Positions 18,594 through 27,995 of a stretch of 64,000 bases of DNA are shown here, in pieces (position 1 is the first letter of the stretch; each line of letters starts with the position of its first letter). Position numbers and translations under genes: made by a program. The DNA is from Gammaproteobacteria bacterium (GTDB lineage Bacteria; Pseudomonadota; Gammaproteobacteria; SZUA-152). Under the pieces are notes generated by a model. That model was given only the letters and a program-made list of their open reading frames with translations, had not been told where the DNA came from and searched no databases. The stretch covers positions 1 through 64,000 of the forward strand of contig DROS01000066.1 of assembly GCA_011321815.1 (NCBI GenBank). Direction: 5' to 3'.

Positions 18594-19040
18594 TTACCAG
18601 CAGGTAGCAACAGTGCCGGTGCCGGAGATGCCTTGTCGCCCGGCTTGATCCAGTGTCAGGCTGCCACATTTTGTATCCCCTGTCTGATTGCCCGTGGGTG
18701 TGGCCGTGATGGTAAAACTTATCGGTGTGCTTGCAACGGCCAATGTGTATTTTCCCTCACCGGATGTGCCCGGGATGGCGGCGGCGCAGAGGGGGTCATC
18801 GTAGGCATTGGTGGTGGTAAAACAGCGTTCCATTGACTGGGCAGCGCTTAACAGTGAGGTTTTGCCATCTGATCTTCCGGCTTTTAACACTGAACCCTGG
18901 TAGGCAGGAAGCGCGATAGAGGCGAGAATGGCAATGATAGCCACAGTGATTATCAGCTCAACCAGGGTAAAGCCACGCATTGATACAAAGTGTGGCCGTG
19001 TTTGTGAATAGAAGTTATGTTGTGTGGGTTGGATAAACAT
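18594..19040 (-). CDS. pilE: PilE-type pilin, set C
   Basis: PilE-type pilin, 148 residues. The mature part begins FTLVELIITVAIIAILASIA after MRG, then LPAYQGSVLKAGRSDGK, very like the set B PilE. The cysteines in ERCFTTTNAYDDPLC and DTKCGSL...ATCW are in the same places. AAGGT lies 9 bases before ATG 19040, supporting this start despite a 22-residue leader; ATG 18980 has no ribosome binding site. It follows fimT in set C. Confidence 0.9.
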   Translation of the reverse strand: MFIQPTQHNFYSQTRPHFVSMRGFTLVELIITVAIIAILASIALPAYQGSVLKAGRSDGKTSLLSAAQSMERCFTTTNAYDDPLCAAAIPGTSGEGKYTLAVASTPISFTITATPTGNQTGDTKCGSLTLDQAGRQGISGTGTVATCW

Positions 19041-19121
19041 GTTTTTTTACCTTGTACTGGGCAATGGATACCGCCGTGGTTGGTTATTGATGGCTTTGAT
19101 GTCGTACATATGCATTCACAA

Positions 19122-19724
19122 TTACGGGCAGGAGCCGGCTGGCAGTGGACTGCCAATCAGTCTGGGGCGTCCGGTGGGACGAATCTGCACTTGGCGGGCA
19201 AAGGCCTCTCCCCGGTCATCGCAGATAAAAAAATCAGCATTAGCGGCGGCGGCATTGGCGCCATTGCCATTATAAGTAAACGTGTTGAGGGCACCGGCAG
19301 TGAGTATGGTGGCAGTGCCACCGATAGCTTGGCTTACCTTGATAAGAGTATCGGTCGCGGTGGCAAATTGATTTGGGTTGGTGTCGCCTGTTCCATTCAC
19401 GAAAACGATCCAACCCGATGTCCAGGCATTTCCATTACCAATGCAAGTGGGGGCCGCCGCATTGGGGTCGGCGCTGCTGCACAACACCACATCAGTGCCA
19501 CGTTTTACCGCTTCACTACGGGCAATGTTGATGTCGGTGACCAGATTGTTGGTTTGTGTGGCCAGCCGGTTGTTGGCAATGGTGGTTTGAAAGCTTGGTA
19601 CCGCCATCGTCAGCAAAATGGCGGCAATGGCCATGGTGATGATTAACTCAAGCAGTGTGAAACCGGCTTCTCCGCCGGGCGATGGTTGCCCGGTGGAATA
19701 ACAGACCATGGGTGTACTTGTCAT
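19122..19724 (-). CDS. fimT: Minor pilin FimT/FimU (GspH domain), set C
   Basis: FimT/FimU family minor pilin, 200 residues, GspH domain. After a leader ending GGEAG comes FTLLELIITMAIAAILLTMA, then NLVTDINIARSEAVKRGTDVV and NAWTSGWIVFVNGTGD. GGGAG 8 bases before ATG 19724 makes the start firm. Unlike sets A and B, where fimT precedes pilV, here it lies after pilY1 and before pilE, 15 bases from the pilY1 stop. Confidence 0.9.
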   Translation of the reverse strand: MTSTPMVCYSTGQPSPGGEAGFTLLELIITMAIAAILLTMAVPSFQTTIANNRLATQTNNLVTDINIARSEAVKRGTDVVLCSSADPNAAAPTCIGNGNAWTSGWIVFVNGTGDTNPNQFATATDTLIKVSQAIGGTATILTAGALNTFTYNGNGANAAAANADFFICDDRGEAFARQVQIRPTGRPRLIGSPLPAGSCP

Positions 19725-19739
19725 ATTCTTTGCTCCCGT

Positions 19740-22700
19740 TTATTTGATCTGACGCCAGGATTGACGACCGACGCTACGCCCAAAGGAGTTGCCGCGTGCA
19801 GCATCAGTGTCGCTGGTGGTATCCGTATAATTGATATTCGAGTTCCTGACGTTGTCATTCAGGATGGCGGGAGCCCCGGTGGGAGCGCCGCCTTCGATAC
19901 GGCGACCACTGCCCGATGTGTCGACATCGGCGGTGTTGGAGTCATTGTCATCGTCATAGGAGACCTGGTCGGAGTTATCAAAAATACCGTCACCATTGAG
20001 GTCGAAAGGTGATTCATCCAGGCGGCTGCCATCGAAGGCGTTCACTTGCATGAACCAGCCGGAGCCGCCTGGGTCGCATTCATCGCCACTGGGGACCAGG
20101 GTGACGAACAGTACGGTGCCACCCAACAGTATCGGGCGGTAAATGACGCGTTCGCCGGGGTCGGGCAGTTTCATATACCAGCCACGATCACCGCCGCTCA
20201 TGGTGTTGTTGGTGGTGACACGAATATCACAGGCACCTGCTGTGCCATCAAGATTGGTGCAAGAGGTGTTCACGAATGTTTCCACTACTTGTTCCAAGAG
20301 TGTGCTGGCAGGAGTACCCACGATGGCACTGCCTTCATCAATTACACCGTAGAAGGCCTGGCTTTGTGCACCCGTAGTGGTGTTATCTGTGCCTTCCAGG
20401 TATTTACCGGTACCAAAGTAAACCATCAGGTCTGCACCGTTGGATGCAAAGCCCACATCAGCTTTGGCGGTGATGGGTTGCCGGGTGCCGCCGGAATCCT
20501 TGGCCACGAACAGTGGCACGGGAGCGGTGGCTGTGCCATATGCAACCCCCCAGTTACCAGCGGTGGTATCGGTGAGGTCAAATTTCCACATATTGCCCAG
20601 CAGGTCGCCGGCATATACATAGTCGGTGATAAAATCACCATCTGTGTCCACAGGTGTCACGGTAGCCAGACCATTAGGGTTGGCTGCGGTGCCGGCTTTG
20701 GTGTTGATTTTGCGAATCACTGAGCCGTCCGCGATATCCACGATGTACAGCACTGCATCGCCACTGGTGCTGGCGTAGCCATCAGCCTCGGTATTGTTAT
20801 AGCCGTTGCCGAAGACGGCTGCCCATTTGCCGTTATGCAGGCGTACGATGCTGGGTTTGCTGTAGGTGTAGCCCAAGGCGTACTGCATGTCAGCATCGGT
20901 ATCAGTATCATTCTTGTCGGAAAATTCCCATAGTACTTTGGTCTTATCCATGCTCTCCGGGTTCGTGACGTCCAGGGCGTAAATTGCCTGGCCGCCACGG
21001 TTGAGACCACCTACCAGCACGGTTTTCCAACTGCCGCCGAAAAAAGCATCGGCTACGGTAGGGGAGCCGTCTACGTAAAACTTGTGGCTGTAAGTGGGTG
21101 AAGTCAGGGCGCTAAGGCGTGGGAAAACTTCGTTGGGAATGTAGGCAAGCAGTTCCTGGCCCATGCTGCTGCCACTGGTTTCGGCGTTGAAGCCGTGCAG
21201 CATGCCGTCATTGCCGCCGACGTAGACCATGGGCACACGCGGGCTGGTTACGAAGGTGTTGAAAAAGGCTGAGTAGGGAACGCTGTCTTCCGGTTCCGCA
21301 GAGCTGCCATTCCAGTTGTCCGGGTAGCGCGCCCGGGGGTTGCTTACATAAACCGGGCTGGAGTTGACCATGTCACCGAGGATATGGGTGTTGCCATTTT
21401 CGTCGACGCGGTTACGGAAGCCGGTAATGTTTGTGGCTCCGCGCAGAAAATCCACACGTTCATTACCGAAGCCGTCGTAGTTGCCGCTGGCGTTTTTGTC
21501 GAGCAGGCTCTTTTGGGTTGCGGTGATACCAGCCTTTGTGAAGTCCAGGCCACCACCTGGACCGGTATTACCGTTGTGAGTGAAGAATTTACGTGGGCTT
21601 GAACTGAGCTGAGCTTCTGCTGACCAGGTTGGGGTGCTGGCGATCTCACCAATGGCACCCGCAGTCGGGTCATTATTAATGGCATAGGACTTGAGGTCAC
21701 CGGTCCAGCTGCCAGTGTTGAAGGTGGAACGAATCAGATTGGTGTCCGAGTTGATTTGTCCGCTGGTAAGTGCTGCGGAACTGGCGGACACGCCACTGCG
21801 GGCGATGATTTCGTTGAAGGCGTTGGCTAGCTGGGTGCTAAGATCCAGCGCATTGGTTACCAGAAAATAATTGTCCGGGTCACCATTGCCGTCTGTGTCC
21901 CATTCGGAGGCAAGATCGGGCAGATTGTTGGCGTTGGCGCTGTCCTCCTGAAAACCACCCCACTTGGCGGCGTACCACAGCGGGTCTTTGAGGAATGTGG
22001 TGCCTGCGCCTGCGGCTCCTCCGGGGGTAAAGGTGCGCGAGGCCGTTAACGGCAAGGCCACTCCAGCAATATTGGGGGTATCCAGGAAATAGTCCGGGTC
22101 ACTGCCTGCGTTGGTGTCGGCGTCACGTATTTCCAGATAGGTGCCATTAGCCGTAGTGCCAGAGATGATATAACCCAGATGCTGGACAATACAGCCAGAG
22201 GCATAGGTGGCAGCCATGTTGATGGTCACTGTGCCGTTGCCATTGACCGTGTATTCGTATTCTGCAATGGCGTCCATGTCGTGGTCAGCGCCCTGTTCCA
22301 CATCCTCAAAATTGATGCGGAATTTACCGTAGGTGGGTGTGAGCGTTTCCACATAAAAATCCACTATGGTGTTGGTGGGTTGAAAACCACCTGCTGCCGG
22401 GGTAATACCCAGGCAACCGCCTACGGATTTGGCAAACGGTACGAGGGTGATGGTGCTGCCAGCTACGGGGATTTCGATATTAGGTAATGGCGAGGCCAGG
22501 GCCACCGAAAAAGTGTCGATTTTTTGGTCGCCGTCAGCTGAACTGATGTCGTTGATGGTGCCGTGGTAGGCAACACTGGCCGAGTAGTAGCTGCCCTGTT
22601 TGGTGGGTTCTTCCGGCGCCAGTCCGCGGACGTTACTCAAGGTCGTCACCATTTTGCTGGTGGGTGCACCATCGGAAACTGCGCCAACCTGACCAATGAA

Positions 22701-24176
22701 ATGGTTGCCAATGACGCCAGGTTCGTTGTTGGTGATGGTGTCGGCCAGAGCCGATACGTCCAGACCGCTGATATCACCAGAAAAACTGTCGAAAAAGCTG
22801 CCAGGCAATTGGTCTGAATCATAAGACGGATTGATGTCTGCAATCACAATCTGGAACGGCTTGGCGCAGGAGGAGAAACCGCTGCTGGCACCGTAGGGGT
22901 CGATCCAGTTTGGCAGTGGCAGGCCCAGTCTGGCGTCATCATTGCCGGAGTTGGAGATACTGAATGCCGGGGTGGGCGCTGATTTACCGGCAAAATAACG
23001 CATGCCTTCGTACATCATTTCAGCAACGGGGTTGCCCCAGTCGGTAATTTCACCTTCATTCATGGGGCGTGTGGTAATCCATGCGCCAGGCCAACCGGGT
23101 GCATAGTCTCCGCTGCCATAGCGGAAATTAGCAATTCTCAAGCGATCCATAGAGGCGATCACCCCAACGGTGGAAGTATAAGTGCCATCATTGGCATTGA
23201 TTTCGTCGGTAATGGAACCGACATTTTTACGTAATACACCACCGGAGGTGTTTTTCTCATAGGAGCCGGTGAGCAGACCGAAGTACATGCTGTCGTTTTC
23301 GCCATAACTTTGCAGCAGGCCGACAGGTTTGCTGTTGCCATTGGGGTAAGCCTGACAGTTGGCTTCCAGCAGACCCGAGACACAGACCCGGACGCGGACC
23401 ACATAATCGGCGAAACGGGAGGAGCCCTGCTCGCAGTTTGTGCTGCCGTTAATACAAGTGCTTCCTGCCACGGGGCGCTCTTTGGAAAGCCACTCCCAGA
23501 CACGGAAATCAGTGTCGTTCAATACCCGTAACACAGGAGGATTGTTTGTACTCGACAGGGTGGTATTGGCAAATAAATGACGGTGGCCAGCGACGGGCAG
23601 GTTCAGTGGTGAGTATTCACGAATATCAAAACCACTGGTGGCAATATCTGTGTACTCTTTACCCCAGCTATGGGCATCCTGCGGAATATAGGAGCGTTCC
23701 AGTACGGTTTCGGAGCCGGTATCGACGAAGCGGGTGCCACCGTAAAAGACTTTACGCAGGGCGTCGATGCGTGAAGTGGTGAGGTAGTTCAGGAAGTCGC
23801 CAGACCATTCACTGTTGCCGGAACATTTTTTATCCACAGTGGTGGAGCTGGGTTCAAAGCGGCTGTTGCCACTGTTGTAAATATAACAAATGTTGGAGCC
23901 GAAATAGCCATAGTAGTTAATGGTATCCGGTTTGTAATTTGTATCCAGTATACCGTCGCCATTGAGGTCGGAAGCATCATTGTAGGCTTCGTAATATAGC
24001 TTATGGTCACGACCCATGGTCATCAGTGTGAGCGGTGGTGCAGACTGAGTGGCAAACAAGGGATTGTCGGACAGGTTCAGCGGGGCGGCCTGGATTGTGC
24101 CGGCGATTAGCAGCAGACCTGTTGCCAGCATGTTGAAGGCGATAGTAACAGGGGGAAGTGTACGTAGCGTTTTCAT
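19740..24176 (-). CDS. pilY1: Type IV pilus tip protein PilY1, set C (no MIDAS)
   Basis: The largest PilY1/PilC protein here, about 1478 residues from ATG 24176, which has GAGGA 8 bases upstream and gives a signal peptide (cleavage after IQA). In place of the metal-site DxSxS of sets A and B, residues 52-56 read MTMGR, so the classic MIDAS is absent. A DLNGDGILD calcium-type loop follows at 70-78. The C-terminal propeller, from about residue 930, has MVYVGGNDGMLHGFNA, GGLNRGGQAIYALDVTNP and the loop PVDTDGDFITDYVYAGD. It ends GRQSWRQIK as in set B. Confidence 0.94.
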   Translation of the reverse strand: MKTLRTLPPVTIAFNMLATGLLLIAGTIQAAPLNLSDNPLFATQSAPPLTLMTMGRDHKLYYEAYNDASDLNGDGILDTNYKPDTINYYGYFGSNICYIYNSGNSRFEPSSTTVDKKCSGNSEWSGDFLNYLTTSRIDALRKVFYGGTRFVDTGSETVLERSYIPQDAHSWGKEYTDIATSGFDIREYSPLNLPVAGHRHLFANTTLSSTNNPPVLRVLNDTDFRVWEWLSKERPVAGSTCINGSTNCEQGSSRFADYVVRVRVCVSGLLEANCQAYPNGNSKPVGLLQSYGENDSMYFGLLTGSYEKNTSGGVLRKNVGSITDEINANDGTYTSTVGVIASMDRLRIANFRYGSGDYAPGWPGAWITTRPMNEGEITDWGNPVAEMMYEGMRYFAGKSAPTPAFSISNSGNDDARLGLPLPNWIDPYGASSGFSSCAKPFQIVIADINPSYDSDQLPGSFFDSFSGDISGLDVSALADTITNNEPGVIGNHFIGQVGAVSDGAPTSKMVTTLSNVRGLAPEEPTKQGSYYSASVAYHGTINDISSADGDQKIDTFSVALASPLPNIEIPVAGSTITLVPFAKSVGGCLGITPAAGGFQPTNTIVDFYVETLTPTYGKFRINFEDVEQGADHDMDAIAEYEYTVNGNGTVTINMAATYASGCIVQHLGYIISGTTANGTYLEIRDADTNAGSDPDYFLDTPNIAGVALPLTASRTFTPGGAAGAGTTFLKDPLWYAAKWGGFQEDSANANNLPDLASEWDTDGNGDPDNYFLVTNALDLSTQLANAFNEIIARSGVSASSAALTSGQINSDTNLIRSTFNTGSWTGDLKSYAINNDPTAGAIGEIASTPTWSAEAQLSSSPRKFFTHNGNTGPGGGLDFTKAGITATQKSLLDKNASGNYDGFGNERVDFLRGATNITGFRNRVDENGNTHILGDMVNSSPVYVSNPRARYPDNWNGSSAEPEDSVPYSAFFNTFVTSPRVPMVYVGGNDGMLHGFNAETSGSSMGQELLAYIPNEVFPRLSALTSPTYSHKFYVDGSPTVADAFFGGSWKTVLVGGLNRGGQAIYALDVTNPESMDKTKVLWEFSDKNDTDTDADMQYALGYTYSKPSIVRLHNGKWAAVFGNGYNNTEADGYASTSGDAVLYIVDIADGSVIRKINTKAGTAANPNGLATVTPVDTDGDFITDYVYAGDLLGNMWKFDLTDTTAGNWGVAYGTATAPVPLFVAKDSGGTRQPITAKADVGFASNGADLMVYFGTGKYLEGTDNTTTGAQSQAFYGVIDEGSAIVGTPASTLLEQVVETFVNTSCTNLDGTAGACDIRVTTNNTMSGGDRGWYMKLPDPGERVIYRPILLGGTVLFVTLVPSGDECDPGGSGWFMQVNAFDGSRLDESPFDLNGDGIFDNSDQVSYDDDNDSNTADVDTSGSGRRIEGGAPTGAPAILNDNVRNSNINYTDTTSDTDAARGNSFGRSVGRQSWRQIK

Positions 24177-24189
24177 AAACATGTCCTCG

Positions 24190-24753
24190 TTAATCAATCC
24201 TGGCGTACAGGGTTTCAATCATGGATTCAGCGGTGGTGGTGCCACCTACTCCCGCAGCAGTAAGTCGATACAAGGTGCGCACGGGTGGACTGTTTGTATC
24301 CGTAGGGTCGGCCAGGCTGTCTCGCTGGATGCTGTGTTCTTCCACGATAAAGCGTGGGGCGGAGGCGACGACTCCGCTAGGCATGTCGGTATAGGCGCGG
24401 CCGGTGGTTTCCCACCAGCTGAAGTCCTGGTCGCTCATGCCAATATAATCATTGAGGCCAACAAGGTTGCAGGGGGCGGTACAGCTGCTTCCATCCTGCG
24501 CTTTCAACGTATTTATTGACTGTTCTTTTATCCAGTCTTCACCACTGCGCACAGCGCTTTCCGCCGCCTGGAAGGCCAATTCCTTGTCACGTACATTGCT
24601 GGACATGCGTTCCTGCATGATGGTGGATTGCATGCCGGACAGTCCAAGCAGCGTGAGCACTACCAGCAGCATCAGACTGACTATGAGTGATGCGCCGGTC
24701 TGATATTTGCGCATGGCTGACAGTGCGAGTGTTGGGGTTGTGGATGGAGACAT
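24190..24753 (-). CDS. pilX: Minor pilin PilX, set C
   Basis: PilX family minor pilin. The mature part begins ASLIVSLMLLVVLTLLGLSG after KYQTG, without glutamate at +5, then MQERMSSNVRDKELAFQAAE. I prefer ATG 24753, which has AAGAGG 6 bases upstream. ATG 24786 overlaps the pilW stop (TAATG), so coupled translation from there is possible and would add 11 residues. It ends 13 bases before the pilY1 start. Confidence 0.9.
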   Translation of the reverse strand: MSPSTTPTLALSAMRKYQTGASLIVSLMLLVVLTLLGLSGMQSTIMQERMSSNVRDKELAFQAAESAVRSGEDWIKEQSINTLKAQDGSSCTAPCNLVGLNDYIGMSDQDFSWWETTGRAYTDMPSGVVASAPRFIVEEHSIQRDSLADPTDTNSPPVRTLYRLTAAGVGGTTTAESMIETLYARID

Positions 24754-24785
24754 ATACGGCCTCTTGTGGATGTCAATATGGTTCA

Positions 24786-25757
24786 TTACGGGTTCCGGTT
24801 ACGAATGCTGATGGTATTGCTGAAGGTTCGACGCAAACGACCGCTGGCGCCATTGTTGGAGGCTGCACTACCGCTGAAGGCTACATTGTCGGCCGTGCTG
24901 CGGGCAGTGAGAGTAATGCGCACGCTGCGTACCTGGTCCATATTGAGTCCGGCTGCGTCAGCGGATACATAGCGCATGTCACCGTTAATGGCATCAAGCA
25001 GTTCACCATATTGGATCTGCATGTCTTCGATGCCTTCCACCATTTCTACGGTACTGGCGCCCTCGGTGCGGAAGAGTGAGGGTTCGCCGCTATCCGGGTC
25101 AGCAGCGATGAAATACGTGGTCTGACGTGCCTGGAATACCATGGCATCGGTGTCGTAAGCACGACTCAGGCTGGATGTGCTGTTACCGGGGCTGACTGCG
25201 CCGCCAGCGTTATGCACGATGGTGCTGCTCGTGGCAGGGTTTGCGTTGGTGATCTGTATGATATCTCCCTGGTTGCAATCAGTGACCAGCATGATGTCGC
25301 CTTGTTGTAAGCCGGTGCCACTGGTCAAAAGAAGGGCGGCGGCTGTCGTGGGCATTGTTGCCGACAGGGAGATGCCGGTGCTCCGGGCGCCTTCTATGGT
25401 AATGCTGTCGGGGTCAGTGCCAACGCCATTCACACCGGAGATGCCACCGTTAACGAGCAGATCCACGTAGCCTGCGCCGGCACTGTCGAGGTTGTCTGTG
25501 ATGTTAATGTCCTGGCTGCGGCAACCCCAGAAGTCAGCCATACGCAGGTCTTCTGAGAGAATACGCATGGCTGTGCGTCCGTTTTCCTGAATGAGGGACA
25601 GTGATTCCTGCACTCGAAAGCTTTGTTTGTTGGCCTGAAAAATTTGCAGTACCCCGGCCATCAATATCAGGCTGATGACCATGGCTACCAGAATTTCGAT
25701 GAGGGTCAGGCCGGTTTGTCGAGGGTGTATTGAGTATATTTTTTTCATCAGGGTCAT
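24786..25757 (-). CDS. pilW: Minor pilin PilW, set C
   Basis: PilW family minor pilin, 323 residues. Leader ...HPRQTG then LTLIEILVAMVISLILMAGV and the PilW block LIQENGRTAMRILSEDLRMADFWGC. Later segments MVEGIEDMQIQYGE and VRSVRITLTARSTADNVAF match the set B copy (LVEGVENLQILYGE, VSVRINLVLRS). Start ATG 25757 or 25748. It is followed directly by pilX. Confidence 0.92.
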   Translation of the reverse strand: MTLMKKIYSIHPRQTGLTLIEILVAMVISLILMAGVLQIFQANKQSFRVQESLSLIQENGRTAMRILSEDLRMADFWGCRSQDINITDNLDSAGAGYVDLLVNGGISGVNGVGTDPDSITIEGARSTGISLSATMPTTAAALLLTSGTGLQQGDIMLVTDCNQGDIIQITNANPATSSTIVHNAGGAVSPGNSTSSLSRAYDTDAMVFQARQTTYFIAADPDSGEPSLFRTEGASTVEMVEGIEDMQIQYGELLDAINGDMRYVSADAAGLNMDQVRSVRITLTARSTADNVAFSGSAASNNGASGRLRRTFSNTISIRNRNP

Positions 25758-25781
25758 TTCGTGTTTGTGGAAACGGAGGTT

Positions 25782-26291
25782 TTATAAGCGGTTGTAAAGC
25801 ACTTGTCCGGTAACGGAAAAACAAGTCATGTCGTTGGCATCTGTCGGGTCACAATTTGTACCGGTGGCACCCGTGCGCTGGTCATCCCACATGATGGTTA
25901 CCGTGAATGGTGCGTTGGGGGCAGTGCCTGCGATAACGCCCCGGCCAGAAGGGAGTACGGTAGTCAGGCGGGTTGCCCATTCGTACACGTCATTGGCGGC
26001 CAATTGTGCCGGGGTGCAGCTGGTGCCGACGCAGGCTGGGTTGGTTGGCGTGGTTCCGGTGTCAACTGTGTCGTAGTCGCCATTTTCGATACCCATGGGG
26101 TTGGCGCGCATGCGATCCAGCATGTCGTAAGCAAGGAGTGTGGCCTGGGTGCGTTGGTAGGCATTGTTATTGTGCTTCAGACTGCTGGCCTGTAGACCGG
26201 CAAGTCCCAGCAAGCCAATGGCCAATACGACGAGAGTGACCAGTACTTCGGTCAGTGTGAAACCACGCATTGTTTGTCTGTTTTTTTCCAT
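25782..26291 (-). CDS. pilV: Minor pilin PilV, set C (first gene of the block)
   Basis: PilV family minor pilin, 169 residues. Leader MEKNRQTMRG then FTLTEVLVTLVVLAIGLLGL with glutamate at +5, followed by AGLQASSLKHNNNAYQRTQA and DMLDRMRANPMG. It is the first gene of the minus-strand pilin block, so its promoter should lie in 26292-26629. No fimT precedes it here, unlike sets A and B. Confidence 0.92.
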   Translation of the reverse strand: MEKNRQTMRGFTLTEVLVTLVVLAIGLLGLAGLQASSLKHNNNAYQRTQATLLAYDMLDRMRANPMGIENGDYDTVDTGTTPTNPACVGTSCTPAQLAANDVYEWATRLTTVLPSGRGVIAGTAPNAPFTVTIMWDDQRTGATGTNCDPTDANDMTCFSVTGQVLYNRL

Positions 26292-26629
26292 ACGCTGTTT
26301 GCTCGTGTGAGTGTTCTCAAAATGTTGTACAAATTTTAATCGCTGAAAGACCGTCTGGTAGCCGTTTTATCGACCGCTGATCCGGAATATGTAACCGCTG
26401 GTCAAAATTTAAGCAAACTGGAGGTTTGGTGCTGGGGAGGTGTGGGGATTTGTTCTTAACTTATTGAAAATAAAGATTTATTTTTTATATTTTTAAGGGT
26501 AATACAGGGTGGTGTTCGGGGGGATTCAGGAGGTGAGTCAGGGGTAAAAACAGGTTTGCCGGGATGGGCGGTCGATCTGGTCTGACCAACGGCGCACCCC
26601 GGGTGATTTTTTGTGAAGCAGTGCAGGGA
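26292..26629. other. Intergenic region upstream of the pilin block
   Basis: No gene of more than trivial length. It separates the pilin block from rsxE, which ends at 26630 on the same strand. It has an AT-rich patch at 26455-26500 and G-rich stretches around it. The promoter for the pilV-led operon is expected here. I looked for a sigma-54 GG-N10-GC pattern on the minus strand and found no convincing one. Confidence 0.4.
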
Positions 26630-27325
26630 TCAGGTGGAGGACTCGGCCGCCACTGATGCTGGTGTCGCTACCGTCTGTATTGTGCGTTGCGCACGTCGTT
26701 TGTCGATCACATTTTTACCGGCAATGAGCAGCCCCAGAACCAGAAAGGCGCCGGGAGGCAGAATGGCCAGCAGGAATCCCCGATAGTCGTCGATCAGGGT
26801 GATGGTGAGCCACTGAGCGCCTTCGCCGAACATCAGTTCGGCTTGAGTGAACAGGGTGCCATGGCCGAGAATTTCCCGGATTGCCCCCAGTAGCAGCAAG
26901 ACCGCAGTGAAACCGATTCCCATGGACAACCCATCCAGCAATGATCGCCATACATTGTTTTTGGCGGCAAAAGATTCCGCACGAGCGATAATCACGCAGT
27001 TGGTGACAATGAGAGGAATAAATATGCCCAACACTAAATACAGGTCGTAGAGAAAGGCCTGCATCAGCAGCTCTACGGCGGTGACGAATGAGGCAATGAC
27101 CAGCACGAAGCAGGGAATGCGCAACTCCGGGCGCACCAGGTTGCGGATCAGTGACACGGTGATGTTGGAACCAGCCATCACCAGCGTAGTCGCGACGCCC
27201 AGCCCCAGCGCATTGACCACTGTGCCGGAAACCGCCAGCAGCGGACAGAGGCCGAGCAATTGCACCAGCGCGGTGTTGTTGTGCCACAGGCCTTCTTTGA
27301 AAATGCTAGCGTTGTCACTATTCAT
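26630..27325 (-). CDS. rsxE: Rnf/Rsx electron transport complex subunit E
   Basis: Integral membrane subunit of the RnfABCDGE complex, which moves electrons between NADH and ferredoxin coupled to ion transport. In E. coli it is called Rsx and helps reduce SoxR. The 231 residues show six hydrophobic segments and the family blocks [34 protein letters not shown] and [17 protein letters not shown]. It overlaps the rsxG end by 8 bases. The usual next gene nth is absent; the pilin block follows instead. Confidence 0.96.
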   Translation of the reverse strand: MNSDNASIFKEGLWHNNTALVQLLGLCPLLAVSGTVVNALGLGVATTLVMAGSNITVSLIRNLVRPELRIPCFVLVIASFVTAVELLMQAFLYDLYLVLGIFIPLIVTNCVIIARAESFAAKNNVWRSLLDGLSMGIGFTAVLLLLGAIREILGHGTLFTQAELMFGEGAQWLTITLIDDYRGFLLAILPPGAFLVLGLLIAGKNVIDKRRAQRTIQTVATPASVAAESST

Positions 27326-27995
27326 GAGTGGCCTCTTCTTCGTGGGTGATTTCGGTATGTATTTCTGTCGGTGAGAGGGATGTTTTTTGGAACAACTGGT
27401 CCCGGTTTAGTGCGTAGAATTTTAGCGCCTTATGCACGGCCTTGACGATGGCTCTCGGGGTAATGGTGGCCCCGGTGAACTGATCGAACTGGCCGCCATC
27501 GCGGCGCACTGCCCATCCTTTGCTTCCCGGGTTACTGAGTGAGCGACCGTTAAAACCAAACACCCAGTCCGAGCGTTTTTCTTCGATGCCATCGCCCAGC
27601 CCTGGTGTTTCGCGGTGGCTGAGTACACGCACGCCCAGCACGGTGCCATCAAAAGTGATGCCCACCAGAATTTTGATTGGGCCGACGTAACCATCCGGGG
27701 CAATGGGGGTGATGGCCAGTGCCACCGGCTCACCGTTTTTGCGTGCACGGAATACCGGTACAGGGTTTTTTGTTCCCAGTCGTTGTGGATCAATGACGGT
27801 AATCATGTCATGGAAAATATCATTGTCGTGCAATTCCGGTTTAACCACTGCGTGCAGATTGCGTAACATGAATTGGCGCTCGGATTCGGCGATACGCTCT
27901 TCCGTGGCAGTGAAAACCAATGCAACCAGTCCTGTGCCTATCAGGGCGAACAGGCCCAGCAGGATGGCGCTGCGGCTCATGTATTGGCCCAGCAT
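27318..27995 (-). CDS. rsxG: Rnf/Rsx electron transport complex subunit G (FMN-binding)
   Basis: Rnf subunit with one N-terminal membrane helix (about residues 10-29) and a periplasmic FMN-binding domain. The covalent FMN attachment motif is TGAT at 174-177, the second threonine being the ligand. [17 protein letters not shown] is another family block. The start overlaps the last base of the rsxD frame, so the operon is tightly packed. Length is 225 residues, slightly longer than the usual about 206. Confidence 0.96.
   Translation of the reverse strand: MLGQYMSRSAILLGLFALIGTGLVALVFTATEERIAESERQFMLRNLHAVVKPELHDNDIFHDMITVIDPQRLGTKNPVPVFRARKNGEPVALAITPIAPDGYVGPIKILVGITFDGTVLGVRVLSHRETPGLGDGIEEKRSDWVFGFNGRSLSNPGSKGWAVRRDGGQFDQFTGATITPRAIVKAVHKALKFYALNRDQLFQKTSLSPTEIHTEITHEEEATHE

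Noticed and set aside
26292-26629. Sigma-54 type promoter for the pilin block
   Set aside because: The minus strand has no GG and GC pair with the required 10-base spacing in a matching context.
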